Shown: positions 24,048-32,598 of the stretch, piece after piece
How the letters are laid out: each line of letters begins with the position of its first letter
Position numbering within the stretch: the first letter of the stretch is position 1
NCBI RefSeq assembly: GCF_014202335.1
Contig: NZ_JACHGP010000033.1
Location: 1-40,327 of the forward strand
Source: Mycobacterium sp. AZCC_0083
GTDB taxonomy: Bacteria; Actinomycetota; Actinomycetes; Mycobacteriales; Mycobacteriaceae
DNA length: 40,327 nucleotides
Direction of reading: 5' to 3'
Position numbers and translations under genes: made by a program
The notes under the pieces: generated by a model
Databases searched by the model: none
What the model saw: only the letters and a program-made list of their open reading frames with translations
What the model was told of the DNA's origin: nothing

Positions 24048-24081
24048 GAGGGAACGTTCCTTCTCTTTAAAGAGGTGTGCC

Positions 24082-24450
24082 TTGCAGATCGCAGCCGCAG
24101 TCCTGAGTGTCGTTGCAGCGCTTGTATTTCTGCTCGCCGGAGGGCAGAAGGTCCTGATGTCGCCACGCGTGGCGACCAACCTGCGCCGCCTTGGCGTCGG
24201 TCCCGCGCTCACCCGCGTGATCGGCATCTCGGAGATCGCCGGCGCCGTCGGCCTCATCGCTGGGATCTGGATGGCGCCGGTGGGGATCGCGGCGGCCGCC
24301 GGCTTGATCTGCCTGTTGATCGGCGCGGTGGTCTACCACGGCCGAGCAGGCGACTTCAGCAACCGCGAACGTCGTACCGAAGCGCTTGCACCCGGCGCGC
24401 TTCTCATCGTGGCAGGAACCATCGGCCCGCTCTTGCTCAGCGCGCCTTGA
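24082..24450 (+). CDS. DoxX-like small membrane protein
   Basis: A 122-residue membrane protein with four hydrophobic helices (about 1-20, 42-62, 66-84, 100-120) and the DoxX-type pattern L-A-G-G-Q-K-V-L after helix 1. The frame is open further upstream through the promoter, so the start was chosen at the TTG at 24082, 6 nt after AAAGAGG. Members of this family are associated with membrane redox or quinone chemistry, but the activity is not settled. It is transcribed away from tetR and shares its operator, pointing to a joint job with the FAD-monooxygenase. Confidence 0.75.
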   Translation: MQIAAAVLSVVAALVFLLAGGQKVLMSPRVATNLRRLGVGPALTRVIGISEIAGAVGLIAGIWMAPVGIAAAAGLICLLIGAVVYHGRAGDFSNRERRTEALAPGALLIVAGTIGPLLLSAP

Positions 24451-24559
24451 CGGCACTGCGCAAAAACGTTCTGCGCCAAGTCGTCCCGAGGCAGGGGCGG
24501 TGGCAATCCCGTAGAGCAGGGTGCCGCAGCAGGATTGGTCAGTCCGGGGCTGAGTGGTC

Positions 24560-25852
24560 TTAGTCCTCGGGCTCGGCTGTGTCCTCGGGTGCCGCCGTGG
24601 GCGGTGACGTCAGCGCCGTGGTCAGCACGGGCACCGTCAGCTCCCGCTGCCACGCCCGCGCACCCGCCTCGACCAGAAATGCGTCGACGACGGCGGCGGT
24701 ATCGTCGGTGTCCTCGGCGGCTTGCCAATCCCAGCACAGCCTGCGCACGGTATCGGGGGTCAGCAGATTCTCGGTCGGCACCGAAAACCGTTGCGACAGT
24801 TCGGCTAGACCCGCTCGCGCCGCCTCAAGCCGTTCGGCCGCCTCGGGCTTGCGCCGTGACCAGCGGGACGCAGGCGGAGGTCCGGTCTGCGGCTCGGACA
24901 CCGCGGGCAGTTCCTCCATCGTGCGGGCCCTTGCGAGCGCATCGAGCCACACCTGCGCGCTTCGGCGTTGACGGGAGCCACCGAACACCGGCAGCGCGGT
25001 CAACTTCTGCACGGTGTCCGGGTCCGCGGTCGCGGCGTTGATGATCGCGGCGTCGGGCAGGATGCGGCCTGGCGCGATGTCTCGCCGTTGCGCGATCTCG
25101 TCGCGCGTCGTCCACATCTCCCGCACGGCGGCCAGCGTCCTTGGATTGCGGATCTTGTGGATGCCCGACGTGCGCCGCCAACGGTCGCGCCGGGTCGGTG
25201 GGGCGACGAAGGTCCGCAGGTGCTCGAACTCCTGCTCGGCCCACTCCGTCTTGTCCTGCTGGGCGAGCACGGCCGCGGCCGCAGCGCGCAGTTCGAGCAG
25301 CACTTCGACGTCCAGCGCGGCGTAGTTCAGCCAGTCGGCGGGCAGCGGGCGCTTGGACCAGTCCGCCGCACCGTGGCCCTTCACCAGGTGCAACCCCAGC
25401 AGCCGCTGCACCATCGCAGCGAGGTTCACCCGGTCGAAGCCGGCCAACCGCCCCGCGAGTTCGGTGTCGTACAGTCGCGGCGGGATCATGCCGATTTCGG
25501 CAAGGCACGGCAAGTCCTGGTCGGCGGCGTGCAGAATCCATTCGTCCTGCGCCAGCACTGCGGCAACGGGCGCCATGATCGCTACCGGGTCCCCGCCGTG
25601 GTTGACCGGGTCGATCAGCACCGAGCCGGCACCCGCGCGGCGGATCTGCACCAGATAGGCGCGGTTGGAGTAGCGGAAGCCCGACGCGCGCTCCGCGTCG
25701 ATCGCGAACGGGCCGGTGCCCGACGCGAGAAGCTCTGCAGCGTCGGCGATTTCGCTTGGGTAGACCGCGAGTTTCGGCACGCCGTCCACTGGTGCCAGTA
25801 GCGGGGTGGCCTCGGGTTCGACCTCGTCTTCGGCTGAAGGGGCGTCCGTCAT
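24560..25852 (-). CDS. rnd: ribonuclease D-like 3'-5' exonuclease with HRDC domain
   Basis: A 430-residue cytoplasmic nuclease equivalent to Rv2681. The DEDDy exonuclease domain (about 28-205) shows Exo I F-A-I-D-A-E with Asp52 and Glu54, Exo II I-L-H-A-A-D-Q-D with Asp113, and Exo III Y-A-A-L-D with Tyr177 and Asp181. An HRDC domain follows at about 215-295, then a variable acidic C-terminus. RNase D trims 3' ends of tRNA and other structured RNAs. The ATG at 25850-25852 is used because the 102 residues of the longer frame are shadow of the next gene. It starts 1 nt after the DUF3000 gene, so the two form an operon. Confidence 0.9.
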   Translation of the reverse strand: MTDAPSAEDEVEPEATPLLAPVDGVPKLAVYPSEIADAAELLASGTGPFAIDAERASGFRYSNRAYLVQIRRAGAGSVLIDPVNHGGDPVAIMAPVAAVLAQDEWILHAADQDLPCLAEIGMIPPRLYDTELAGRLAGFDRVNLAAMVQRLLGLHLVKGHGAADWSKRPLPADWLNYAALDVEVLLELRAAAAAVLAQQDKTEWAEQEFEHLRTFVAPPTRRDRWRRTSGIHKIRNPRTLAAVREMWTTRDEIAQRRDIAPGRILPDAAIINAATADPDTVQKLTALPVFGGSRQRRSAQVWLDALARARTMEELPAVSEPQTGPPPASRWSRRKPEAAERLEAARAGLAELSQRFSVPTENLLTPDTVRRLCWDWQAAEDTDDTAAVVDAFLVEAGARAWQRELTVPVLTTALTSPPTAAPEDTAEPED

Positions 25853-25853
25853 C

Positions 25854-26435
25854 TCACGCGCGCGTGCGGGAGCCGAGATCGGTGACTCCGGTCGGGGGCA
25901 GGCCGGCGGCGTGTTCGAGCACCTCGCAGAACGCCTGCACGTGCGGACCCAGTTCCAGGGTGGTCGCGGTCCACGACGCGCGCAGTTCGAGCTGGTGCGC
26001 GCGCGGCGGCCCGGAGATGTCGCCGTAGCGCACCGAGGTGGTGGCGGTGACGGTGCCGCCGAGCGCGGTGACGAGTTGGTCGTGTTCGGCCAGTGCTTCG
26101 ACGAGCCAACTCCATGCCACCTCGGGCAGCAGTGGGTCGACGGCCTCGCTGGAGTCAAGGTCGGCCTGGATGTAGGCCACCAGCCGCATGGTGCCGTCCC
26201 ACGCCTCGGCGCCCTCGGGGTCGTGCAGCAGGATCAGCCTGCCGAACGCGTCGCCCTCGGATCGCTCGGGCACGATCGCCGTCTCGGGATGGCGGACCTC
26301 GGCGCCGAGGGCGTAGCTGAACGGTGCCAATCGCTGGGGAGGGCGGATCGGTCCGAGCTCGATCTCAGGCCGCACGGTGGTGGCATTCATCGCCGCCACC
26401 GCTTCGCGGAATTGAGCCGGCTCGGCGGAGGTCAC
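25854..26435 (-). CDS. DUF3000 family protein (Rv2680-like)
   Basis: A 193-residue soluble protein of the actinobacterial DUF3000 family, with typical stretches F-R-E-A-V-A-A-M-N and R-L-A-P-F-S-Y-A-L near the N-terminus. The function is unknown. The GTG at 26433-26435 is inferred from the family start. Upstream on the reverse strand, TAGCGT (26449-26444) lies 8 nt away and could be its -10 box. It is always found beside the RNase D gene in mycobacteria as far as I recall, and here the gap is 1 nt. It is divergent from hemE across 78 bp. Confidence 0.85.
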   Translation of the reverse strand: MTSAEPAQFREAVAAMNATTVRPEIELGPIRPPQRLAPFSYALGAEVRHPETAIVPERSEGDAFGRLILLHDPEGAEAWDGTMRLVAYIQADLDSSEAVDPLLPEVAWSWLVEALAEHDQLVTALGGTVTATTSVRYGDISGPPRAHQLELRASWTATTLELGPHVQAFCEVLEHAAGLPPTGVTDLGSRTRA

Positions 26436-26513
26436 GGCGTTTGACGCTAGCGGATCGGGGCAGGTCGCGGCGCAGGCGCGCCGAAGTGATGTCACATGGC
26501 AGCATGGTCGACG

Positions 26514-27563
26514 ATGAGCAAACGCCGTGACCTGCCCGAGTCGTCGTATCTGGCCGCAGCCGGCGGCCGCAAACCGCACCGCGTGCCGGTGTGGTTCATG
26601 CGCCAGGCCGGCCGTTCGCTGCCCGAGTATCGGGCGTTGCGGGCGAAGAACACCATGATGCAGGCGTGCTTCGACGCCGAGTTGATCACCGAGATCACGC
26701 TGCAGCCGGTACGGCGCCACGGCGTCGACGCCGCCATCCTGTTCTCCGACATCGTAGTGCCATTGCGGGCATCGGGAATCGACCTCGACATCGTGCCCGA
26801 CGTCGGACCGGTGATCGCCCACCCGATCCGCACCACCGCGGACGTCGCGGCGATCAAGCCGCTCGAGCGCGAGACGGTCGCACCCGTCGCCGAAGCGGTC
26901 GACCTGCTGGTGGCCGCGCTCGGCGACGTGCCGTTGATCGGCTTCGCCGGCGCGCCGTTTACGCTGGCGTCCTACCTGGTGGAGGGTGGTCCGAGCCGCA
27001 ACCACGAGCGCACCAAGGCGATGATGTTCGGCGAACCGACCACGTGGCACGCCCTGATGACCGCGCTGACCGACGTCACCATCGGCTTCCTGCGGACCCA
27101 GTTGGACGCGGGCGTCGACGCCATCCAGCTGTTCGACTCGTGGGCGGGAACGCTGTCGCTGGCCGACTACCGCGAGTACGTGCTGCCGCACAGCAGGCGC
27201 GTCTTCGAAGCGCTGGCGACAGACGGTGTGCCGATGACGCACTTCGGAGTGGGTACCGCAGAGCTGCTTGGCGCCATGTCCGAGGCAGGCGCCAGCGTGG
27301 TCGGGGTGGACTGGCGCACGTCGCTGACCGACGCCGCCGCCCGCGTCCGGCCGGGGACGGCGCTGCAGGGCAACCTCGACCCGGTGGTGCTACTGGCGGG
27401 CTGGCCGGTGGTGGAACGCGCGGTGCGCTCCGTCGTCGAAGACGGCCGCCGCGCCATCGATGCGGGAGCCACCGGCCATGTCTTCAACCTCGGTCACGGG
27501 GTGCTGCCGCCCACCGACCCCGGCATCGTGACGGATGCCGTCGCTCTGGTGCACACGTTGTGA
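26514..27563 (+). CDS. hemE: uroporphyrinogen III decarboxylase
   Basis: A 349-residue cytosolic enzyme that decarboxylates the four acetate groups of uroporphyrinogen III to give coproporphyrinogen III. The signature R-Q-A-G-R-S-L-P-E-Y is near residue 30, the second signature G-F-A-G-A-P-F-T-L-A-S-Y near 145, and F-D-S-W-A-G near 205. The ATG at 26514 (M-S-K-R-R-D-L-P) fits the M. tuberculosis start. An ATG at 26496 would add six residues. The stop overlaps the start of the next haem gene by 4 nt (27560-27563). Confidence 0.95.
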   Translation: MSKRRDLPESSYLAAAGGRKPHRVPVWFMRQAGRSLPEYRALRAKNTMMQACFDAELITEITLQPVRRHGVDAAILFSDIVVPLRASGIDLDIVPDVGPVIAHPIRTTADVAAIKPLERETVAPVAEAVDLLVAALGDVPLIGFAGAPFTLASYLVEGGPSRNHERTKAMMFGEPTTWHALMTALTDVTIGFLRTQLDAGVDAIQLFDSWAGTLSLADYREYVLPHSRRVFEALATDGVPMTHFGVGTAELLGAMSEAGASVVGVDWRTSLTDAAARVRPGTALQGNLDPVVLLAGWPVVERAVRSVVEDGRRAIDAGATGHVFNLGHGVLPPTDPGIVTDAVALVHTL

Positions 27564-28927
27564 ATCCGGTGTACCCACTACGCTATTGCGTTGTCGGCGG
27601 CGGCATTTCGGGCCTCGTCGCGGCATACCGGTTGCGGGTGGCCGCGGGCCCGGGCGCGTCGATCACGGTGTTCGACCCCGCCGACCGTCTCGGGGGTGTC
27701 CTGCGCACCGAGCGGGTGGGCGGCCAGCCCGTCGACGTCGGCGCGGAGGCCTTCATCACCCGGCGTCCCGAGGTGGTGGCGCTGCTCGCCGAACTGGGTC
27801 TGGCAGGCAGGCAGATTGGCACGACGGGGGTGCGCCCGCTCATCTACAGCGGCGGTCGGCTGCACCCGATGCCGCAGGGCACGCTGCAGGGCGTTCCTGC
27901 CCAGGCCTCCTCCCTCGCGGGGTTGGTGGACGACGCGACCGTCGCCCGCATCGATGACGAACGCACACGGCCGTTGTCGTGGCGCAAGGGCGCCGACCCG
28001 ACGGTGGCCGAACTGGTCGGCAGCCGCTTCGGGGATCAGGTGGTGACGCGGTCGGTCGACCCGCTGCTGGCCGGGGTGTACGCCGGGTCGGCGGCGACGA
28101 TCGGTCTGCGCGCGGCGCTGCCATCGCTGGCCGCCGCCCTCGATCGGGGCGCGCGGACACTCACCGATGCGGTGCGCGAGGTGCTACCGGCGCCGACAGG
28201 CGAATCGATCTTCGGCGCCGTCGACGGCGGTTACCAGGTACTGATCGATGAGCTCGTCAGGCGGGCCGGATTCCAGTGGGCGCAGGTCGGCGTGCAGCGG
28301 GTCGACAGGGCGATCGGCGGCTGGGCTCTGGTCGACGACGAGGGCGTGCGCTGGGACGCCGACGGGGTGGTGCTCGCGGTGCCCGCGCCCCGGCTGCGCC
28401 GGCTGATCGAATACGTCGCCCCACGGACCGCCGCGGCGTCCAGTCGCATCGAGGTGGCCTCGACGGCGCTGGTGGTGCTGGCTCTGCCAGGCGGCACACC
28501 GATGCCCGAGCAGTCCGGCGTGCTGGTGGCCGGGGGAGAACCGTTGCACGCCAAGGCAATGACGCTGACGTCGCGCAAGTGGGGGCGGCGCGGAAACGTC
28601 GAGTTGGTACGGCTGTCGTTCGGCCGGTTCGGCGATCAGCTGGCCCGCAACGCAGGTGACGAGGAGCTGCTGGCATGGGCGGCCGCCGACCTCGCAGGAG
28701 TCTTCGGCATCACCCAGGAACCGGTGGACTGCCACGTGCATCGCTGGATCGACGCAATGCCGCAATACGGGCCGGGGCACGCCGCGCTGGTCGCCGAATT
28801 GCGGGCAGGCCTGCCGCCGACGATTGCGGTCGCCGGTGGCTACCTCGACGGGATCGGGGTGCCTGCCTGCGTCGGGTCGGGCGCGAGGGCGGCGGCGGAG
28901 GTGACGGTCGCGACAGCGACGCGTTAG
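27560..28927 (+). CDS. hemY: coproporphyrinogen III oxidase (CgoX, annotated as protoporphyrinogen oxidase HemY)
   Basis: A 455-residue FAD enzyme, membrane-associated in related proteins. The dinucleotide motif V-G-G-G-I-S-G is at 12-18, and the flavin-linked E-R-V-G-G-Q-P-V-D-V-G-A-E-A-F segment follows. With HemQ downstream, the organism uses the coproporphyrin-dependent haem route, so the product is probably coproporphyrin III (cgoX activity) rather than protoporphyrin IX. This assignment comes from known actinobacterial biochemistry. The GTG at 27560 overlaps the hemE stop (GTGA). The large frame that begins at 26591 is a shadow fused to the real one. Confidence 0.92.
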   Translation: MNPVYPLRYCVVGGGISGLVAAYRLRVAAGPGASITVFDPADRLGGVLRTERVGGQPVDVGAEAFITRRPEVVALLAELGLAGRQIGTTGVRPLIYSGGRLHPMPQGTLQGVPAQASSLAGLVDDATVARIDDERTRPLSWRKGADPTVAELVGSRFGDQVVTRSVDPLLAGVYAGSAATIGLRAALPSLAAALDRGARTLTDAVREVLPAPTGESIFGAVDGGYQVLIDELVRRAGFQWAQVGVQRVDRAIGGWALVDDEGVRWDADGVVLAVPAPRLRRLIEYVAPRTAAASSRIEVASTALVVLALPGGTPMPEQSGVLVAGGEPLHAKAMTLTSRKWGRRGNVELVRLSFGRFGDQLARNAGDEELLAWAAADLAGVFGITQEPVDCHVHRWIDAMPQYGPGHAALVAELRAGLPPTIAVAGGYLDGIGVPACVGSGARAAAEVTVATATR

Positions 28928-28955
28928 GCCCGACGACGAGTGGCAGGATGAGGTC

Positions 28956-29648
28956 ATGGCCAAGCTCGACTACGACGCACTCAACTCCATGCAGCGCTAC
29001 ATGATGATCTCGGTCTTCGCCGTGCAACCCGAAGCGCTCGGTGAGGAGCGTGCGGCGGTGGTCGACGAGACCGCGACCTTCCTCAAGCAGCAGGAGGAGG
29101 GCGGTGTGACCGTCCGCGGCCTCTACGACGTCGCGGGCTTCCGTGCGGACGCCGACTACATGATCTGGACGCACGCCGAGCGCGTCGAGGACCTCCAGGC
29201 CACCTACCGGGCATTCCGGCGCACGACGCTCGGCCTGGCCAGCGACCCGATCTGGAGCGTGGTCGCCCTGCACCGCCCCGCCGAGTTCAACAAGAGCCAC
29301 GTCCCGGCATTCATCGCGGGCGAGGACCCCGGCGACTACGTCTGCGTGTATCCCTTCGTCCGCTCCCTGGACTGGTACCTGCTGCCCGACGACGAGCGGC
29401 GCAAGATGCTCGTCGAGCACGGCATGGCGGGCCGCGAGTACCCGGACGTGCGGGCCAACACAGTGCCCGCGTTCGCGCTTGGCGACTATGAGTGGATCCT
29501 CGCGTTCGAGGGCCCGGACCTTGGCCGGATCGTCGAATTGATGTGGAAGCTGCGCTACACCGACGCCCGCCGCCACGTCCGCGAGGAGACGCCGTTCTTC
29601 ACCGGTCCGCGGGTGGCGGTCGAGGAACTGATTTCCCGGCTGCCCTGA
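28956..29648 (+). CDS. hemQ: coproheme decarboxylase (HemQ/ChdC)
   Basis: A 230-residue chlorite-dismutase-fold enzyme that decarboxylates coproheme to haem b with peroxide, the last step of the coproporphyrin-dependent pathway. The catalytic tyrosine is Tyr132 (V-Y-P-F-V), the proximal haem ligand His155 (E-H-G-M-A-G-R), and His115 fits the distal histidine found in actinobacterial enzymes. True chlorite dismutases have a distal arginine and no such tyrosine. It follows hemY by 28 nt and completes the hemE-hemY-hemQ operon. Confidence 0.94.
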   Translation: MAKLDYDALNSMQRYMMISVFAVQPEALGEERAAVVDETATFLKQQEEGGVTVRGLYDVAGFRADADYMIWTHAERVEDLQATYRAFRRTTLGLASDPIWSVVALHRPAEFNKSHVPAFIAGEDPGDYVCVYPFVRSLDWYLLPDDERRKMLVEHGMAGREYPDVRANTVPAFALGDYEWILAFEGPDLGRIVELMWKLRYTDARRHVREETPFFTGPRVAVEELISRLP

Positions 29649-29658
29649 ATCCAGCCCA

Positions 29659-29671
29659 GCCGGGCCCCGGC
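29659..29671 (+). terminator. possible terminator stem after hemQ
   Basis: GCCGG and CCGGC flank a three-base loop just after the hemQ stop, followed by GGGGTTT. The stem is short and the T-run weak, so termination is tentative. The stretch from here to 29882 has no gene. It is clearly AT-richer than its surroundings and contains a TTCGATCGAA palindrome at 29770-29779. Confidence 0.3.
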
Positions 29672-29869
29672 GGGGTTTCGCACTCGGCACTCGGATGCCG
29701 CGAGAATATTTGCTGAATCTCACTGCAGATGCATGGCTACGAGCATCATCATCGATGTGGCAATGTTCGTTCGATCGAAACGATGCCATTTTCGCTGTAT
29801 AAAGTCCCCTGCATCTTTGTCATGGCAAACGAAATGTCGAGTTAACCGTCTTACTCCGTGAGATGTTGC

Positions 29870-29875
29870 TAGCCT
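29870..29875 (+). promoter_or_regulatory. -10 box of the GGDEF-EAL gene, leaderless type
   Basis: TAGCCT fits TANNNT and ends 7 nt before the ATG at 29883. This supports the ATG over the TTG three bases upstream. No Shine-Dalgarno is present. Confidence 0.45.
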
Positions 29876-29882
29876 TTCATTG

Positions 29883-32204
29883 ATGTCGAAGATCGCGTGG
29901 GCCGCGGGAATCGCCACGGGGACAGCAATCGTGTTCGCCGCGTGGTTGATCGGTGGGTGGGGCGGCGAGTCGACGGTCCGAGTCGTCGACGACCTCGGAT
30001 TGATTGTCTTCGCCGTGTTCGCCACCGTCTGTGCGGGGTTGGCCGCGCAGGCGGCTCGTGGCCGGCAGCGAAGCGCATGGATCTGCCTGACGGTTGGGCT
30101 GGGCGGATGGGCTGTGGGCGAGGTGATCTGGGCCTACTACCAGTTGGTGCTCGGGATGGAGGAGTCCCCGTTCCCATCGGTGGCGGACATCGCCTATCTG
30201 ATGTTCCCGATTGGCGCGTGTTTGGCGCTGGTGTTGTTTCCCGTCGGATATACGAGTTCTTCTCGAGTCCGTCTTGTGCTAGACGGGCTGATCGTCGCCG
30301 GCGCGTTGTTCGCGATGTCCTGGGTGCTCGTCCTGCAAAGCCTCTTTGAGGCAGGCGTCGAGAGCCGATTCGCGGCCGGCGTTTCGTTCGCCTATCCCGT
30401 GACTGACATCGTGGTGGTCACGGTGGCGTTGTTGGTGCTCGGCCGGGCTCACACCGGTCAACGGCTGACATTGTTGTTGCTGACCGCGGGGAGTGTATTG
30501 AATGCGCTGTCCGACAGCGCATTTGCCTACCTGACTGCTAACGACACCTATTTCAGCGGCAGCGTCATCGACGTGGGTTGGGTGGCGGCATTGCTGATGC
30601 TGAGCATGGCGGCACTGGTCAGTCTCCGGGCGCCGCATACCGAAGAGCGGAAGGCGGAGGTGACCTCGCGGGCGTCGATGTGGTTGCCATACCTGCCGCT
30701 GGTGCCGGCCGCCGTGGTGTGCGGTCCGAAGTTCATGCCCATACCCGGATTGGGCCCGGTCATCGCGACATCGATGTTGCTGATGATCGCGGTGCTGGCG
30801 CGGCAGTTCGTCGTGGTCGGCGAAAACCGGCGGCTGTTGGACGTAGTGGCCGATCAGGCGTTGCGCGACCCGCTTACCGGTCTGGCGAACCGGGCGCTCT
30901 TCCACGACCGCCTGACGCATGCGATGCAACTGCACCAGCGCGACGAGCAGTCGGTGACGGTGTTGTCGCTGGATCTCGACGATTTCAAACTCGTCAACGA
31001 CAGTCTCGGGCATCCCGCCGGAGACGCATTGCTGGCTCTGGCCGCAGAACGGATTCTCGGCTGCGTGCGGACGGGCGACACGGTCGCGCGGCTGGGCGGC
31101 GACGAGTTCGCCGTCCTAATGGAGGGCCCATCCGAACACTCGCGTTTCGTCGCCCATCGGGTGATGCAAGCATTCGATGAACCGTTCGTCGTCGACGGGC
31201 ACGACCTGCTGCTTCGGCCCAGTGTCGGACTTGCCGTCGCGCCGGCCGACGGCCCGGATCTTTCCGCCGAGGCGCTGCTGAAACAGGCTGATGTGGCGAT
31301 GTACTCGGCGAAACGGTCGCGAACTGGCGGCGTGCACAACTTCACCGCGGACATGCACTTGATCGACTCCGGGAAATTTCACGGAAGTGGCGGACGCACC
31401 GGGGCAAGCGCGGTGCGGTTGCTGGGCCAATTGCGCCACGCGGTCGACCATGGCGACTTGAGCGTCGTCTACCAGCCGAAGTTCGATCTGCGCAGCGCCG
31501 AGATCGTTGGCGTCGAAGCCCTGGTCCGGTGGCCGCACCCCGAACTCGGCGTGCTTGGCCCGGAGCGCTTTCTGCCTCTGGTGCGCCAGCACGGCCTCAT
31601 GCGTGCGGTAACCGAAGTGGTGCTTGTCCGGGCCCTCGACGATGCCGCGCACTGGAAGGGGCGAGCCGTCGGCGTGCCGGTTGCCATCAACATCTTCGCG
31701 CCGTCGATGGGCAGCCTGGACTTACCCACCAAGATCGCGCATGCGCTCGCCGAACGAGGTCTGGGTGCGGGCACTCTGACCGTCGAGATCACCGAGGACC
31801 TGTTTCTCGACGACATCGAGCGCACGCGGACGGTGCTGCACCGCTTGCGCGAGCACGGAGTTCGAATCGCGATCGATGACTTCGGCAGCGGCTACTCCGC
31901 GCTGTGCTACCTGCGGGAACTGCCCATCGATGAACTGAAGCTCGACAAGCAGTTCATAGCACCCATTCTTGTCGATCGGAGGGCCGCCGCGGTCGTTCGC
32001 GCCGTCGTCGACCTGGCGCATGTGCTGGGTGTGACGACCGTTGCCGAGGGCGTTGAGAACGCGGAGACGGCATTTACGCTGCGCGAGTGCGGCTGCGAGG
32101 TCGCCCAGGGTTTCTACTTCAGCCCACCGGTCAGCGCAGATGCGATATTCGGGATGGTCTCAGAGGCCCGCAGCGTGTCTAGGTCGCGTCCGGTACCAGC
32201 TTGA
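29883..32204 (+). CDS. bifunctional diguanylate cyclase/phosphodiesterase (GGDEF-EAL) with membrane sensor
   Basis: A 773-residue inner-membrane c-di-GMP enzyme. Residues 1-310 hold eight or nine hydrophobic helices forming an unnamed membrane sensor. The cyclase domain has D-P-L-T-G-L-A-N-R (329-337), an inhibitory I-site R-T-G-D (396-399) and an intact G-G-D-E-F (405-409). The phosphodiesterase domain has E-A-L (545-547), then E-I-T-E, D-D-F-G-S-G, a conserved Lys in L-K-L-D-K and A-E-G-V-E. Both halves look active, so the net effect on c-di-GMP cannot be told. Its 3' end overlaps msrB on the other strand by 26 bp. At this position M. tuberculosis carries an unrelated gene (Rv2675c). Confidence 0.92.
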   Translation: MSKIAWAAGIATGTAIVFAAWLIGGWGGESTVRVVDDLGLIVFAVFATVCAGLAAQAARGRQRSAWICLTVGLGGWAVGEVIWAYYQLVLGMEESPFPSVADIAYLMFPIGACLALVLFPVGYTSSSRVRLVLDGLIVAGALFAMSWVLVLQSLFEAGVESRFAAGVSFAYPVTDIVVVTVALLVLGRAHTGQRLTLLLLTAGSVLNALSDSAFAYLTANDTYFSGSVIDVGWVAALLMLSMAALVSLRAPHTEERKAEVTSRASMWLPYLPLVPAAVVCGPKFMPIPGLGPVIATSMLLMIAVLARQFVVVGENRRLLDVVADQALRDPLTGLANRALFHDRLTHAMQLHQRDEQSVTVLSLDLDDFKLVNDSLGHPAGDALLALAAERILGCVRTGDTVARLGGDEFAVLMEGPSEHSRFVAHRVMQAFDEPFVVDGHDLLLRPSVGLAVAPADGPDLSAEALLKQADVAMYSAKRSRTGGVHNFTADMHLIDSGKFHGSGGRTGASAVRLLGQLRHAVDHGDLSVVYQPKFDLRSAEIVGVEALVRWPHPELGVLGPERFLPLVRQHGLMRAVTEVVLVRALDDAAHWKGRAVGVPVAINIFAPSMGSLDLPTKIAHALAERGLGAGTLTVEITEDLFLDDIERTRTVLHRLREHGVRIAIDDFGSGYSALCYLRELPIDELKLDKQFIAPILVDRRAAAVVRAVVDLAHVLGVTTVAEGVENAETAFTLRECGCEVAQGFYFSPPVSADAIFGMVSEARSVSRSRPVPA

Positions 32205-32598
32205 GCGAGATCGAGTTGATGCAGTAGCGCTGGTCGGTCGGCGTCGGATAGCCCTCGCCCTCGAACACGTGACCAAGGTGGCTGTGGCAGTTCGCGCAGA
32301 TCACCTCGACGCGGTGCATGCCGAGCGAGTCGTCGGTGTGCAGGATCACCGCATCGGAGTCGGCAGGGTCGAAGAACGACGGCCAGCCGCAGTGCGAATC
32401 GAATTTCTCGGTGCTGCGGAACAACTCAGCGCCGCACGCCCGGCACTGGTAGATGCCTTCGGTCTTGGTGTCGGTGTATTCGCCGACGCCGGGCCGCTCC
32501 GTGCCGGCCTGACGCAGCACCGCGAACTCCTGCGGGGTTAGCTTCTTGCGCCACTCGTCGTCGGTCAGCTGAACCTTCGGGCCTGAAGAAGCGGTCAT
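32179..32598 (-). CDS. msrB: peptide-methionine (R)-S-oxide reductase
   Basis: A 139-residue cytosolic repair enzyme that reduces methionine-R-sulfoxide in proteins. The catalytic Cys126 lies in R-Y-C-I-N-S, and zinc is held by Cys52, Cys55, Cys101 and Cys104. G-W-P-S-F and H-L-G-H-V-F are typical. Equivalent to Rv2674. The ATG overlaps the aftC stop (ATGA 32595-32598), so it can be read from the aftC message, and it also has its own -10 box 6 nt upstream. Confidence 0.95.
   Translation of the reverse strand: MTASSGPKVQLTDDEWRKKLTPQEFAVLRQAGTERPGVGEYTDTKTEGIYQCRACGAELFRSTEKFDSHCGWPSFFDPADSDAVILHTDDSLGMHRVEVICANCHSHLGHVFEGEGYPTPTDQRYCINSISLKLVPDAT

Noticed and set aside
25853..26158. N-terminal extension of 102 residues on the RNase D frame
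   Set aside because: It is rich in Pro, Arg and Ser and lies entirely within the DUF3000 gene in another frame. The family start is the ATG at 25852.
26591..27559. Long extension of the hemY frame into hemE
   Set aside because: Shadow of hemE. The GTG at 27560, overlapping the hemE stop, gives a protein of the right length.
29770..29779. TTCGATCGAA palindrome before the GGDEF-EAL gene as an operator
   Set aside because: A single short palindrome without a matching second site or a regulator gene nearby. It is recorded only as part of the gap.
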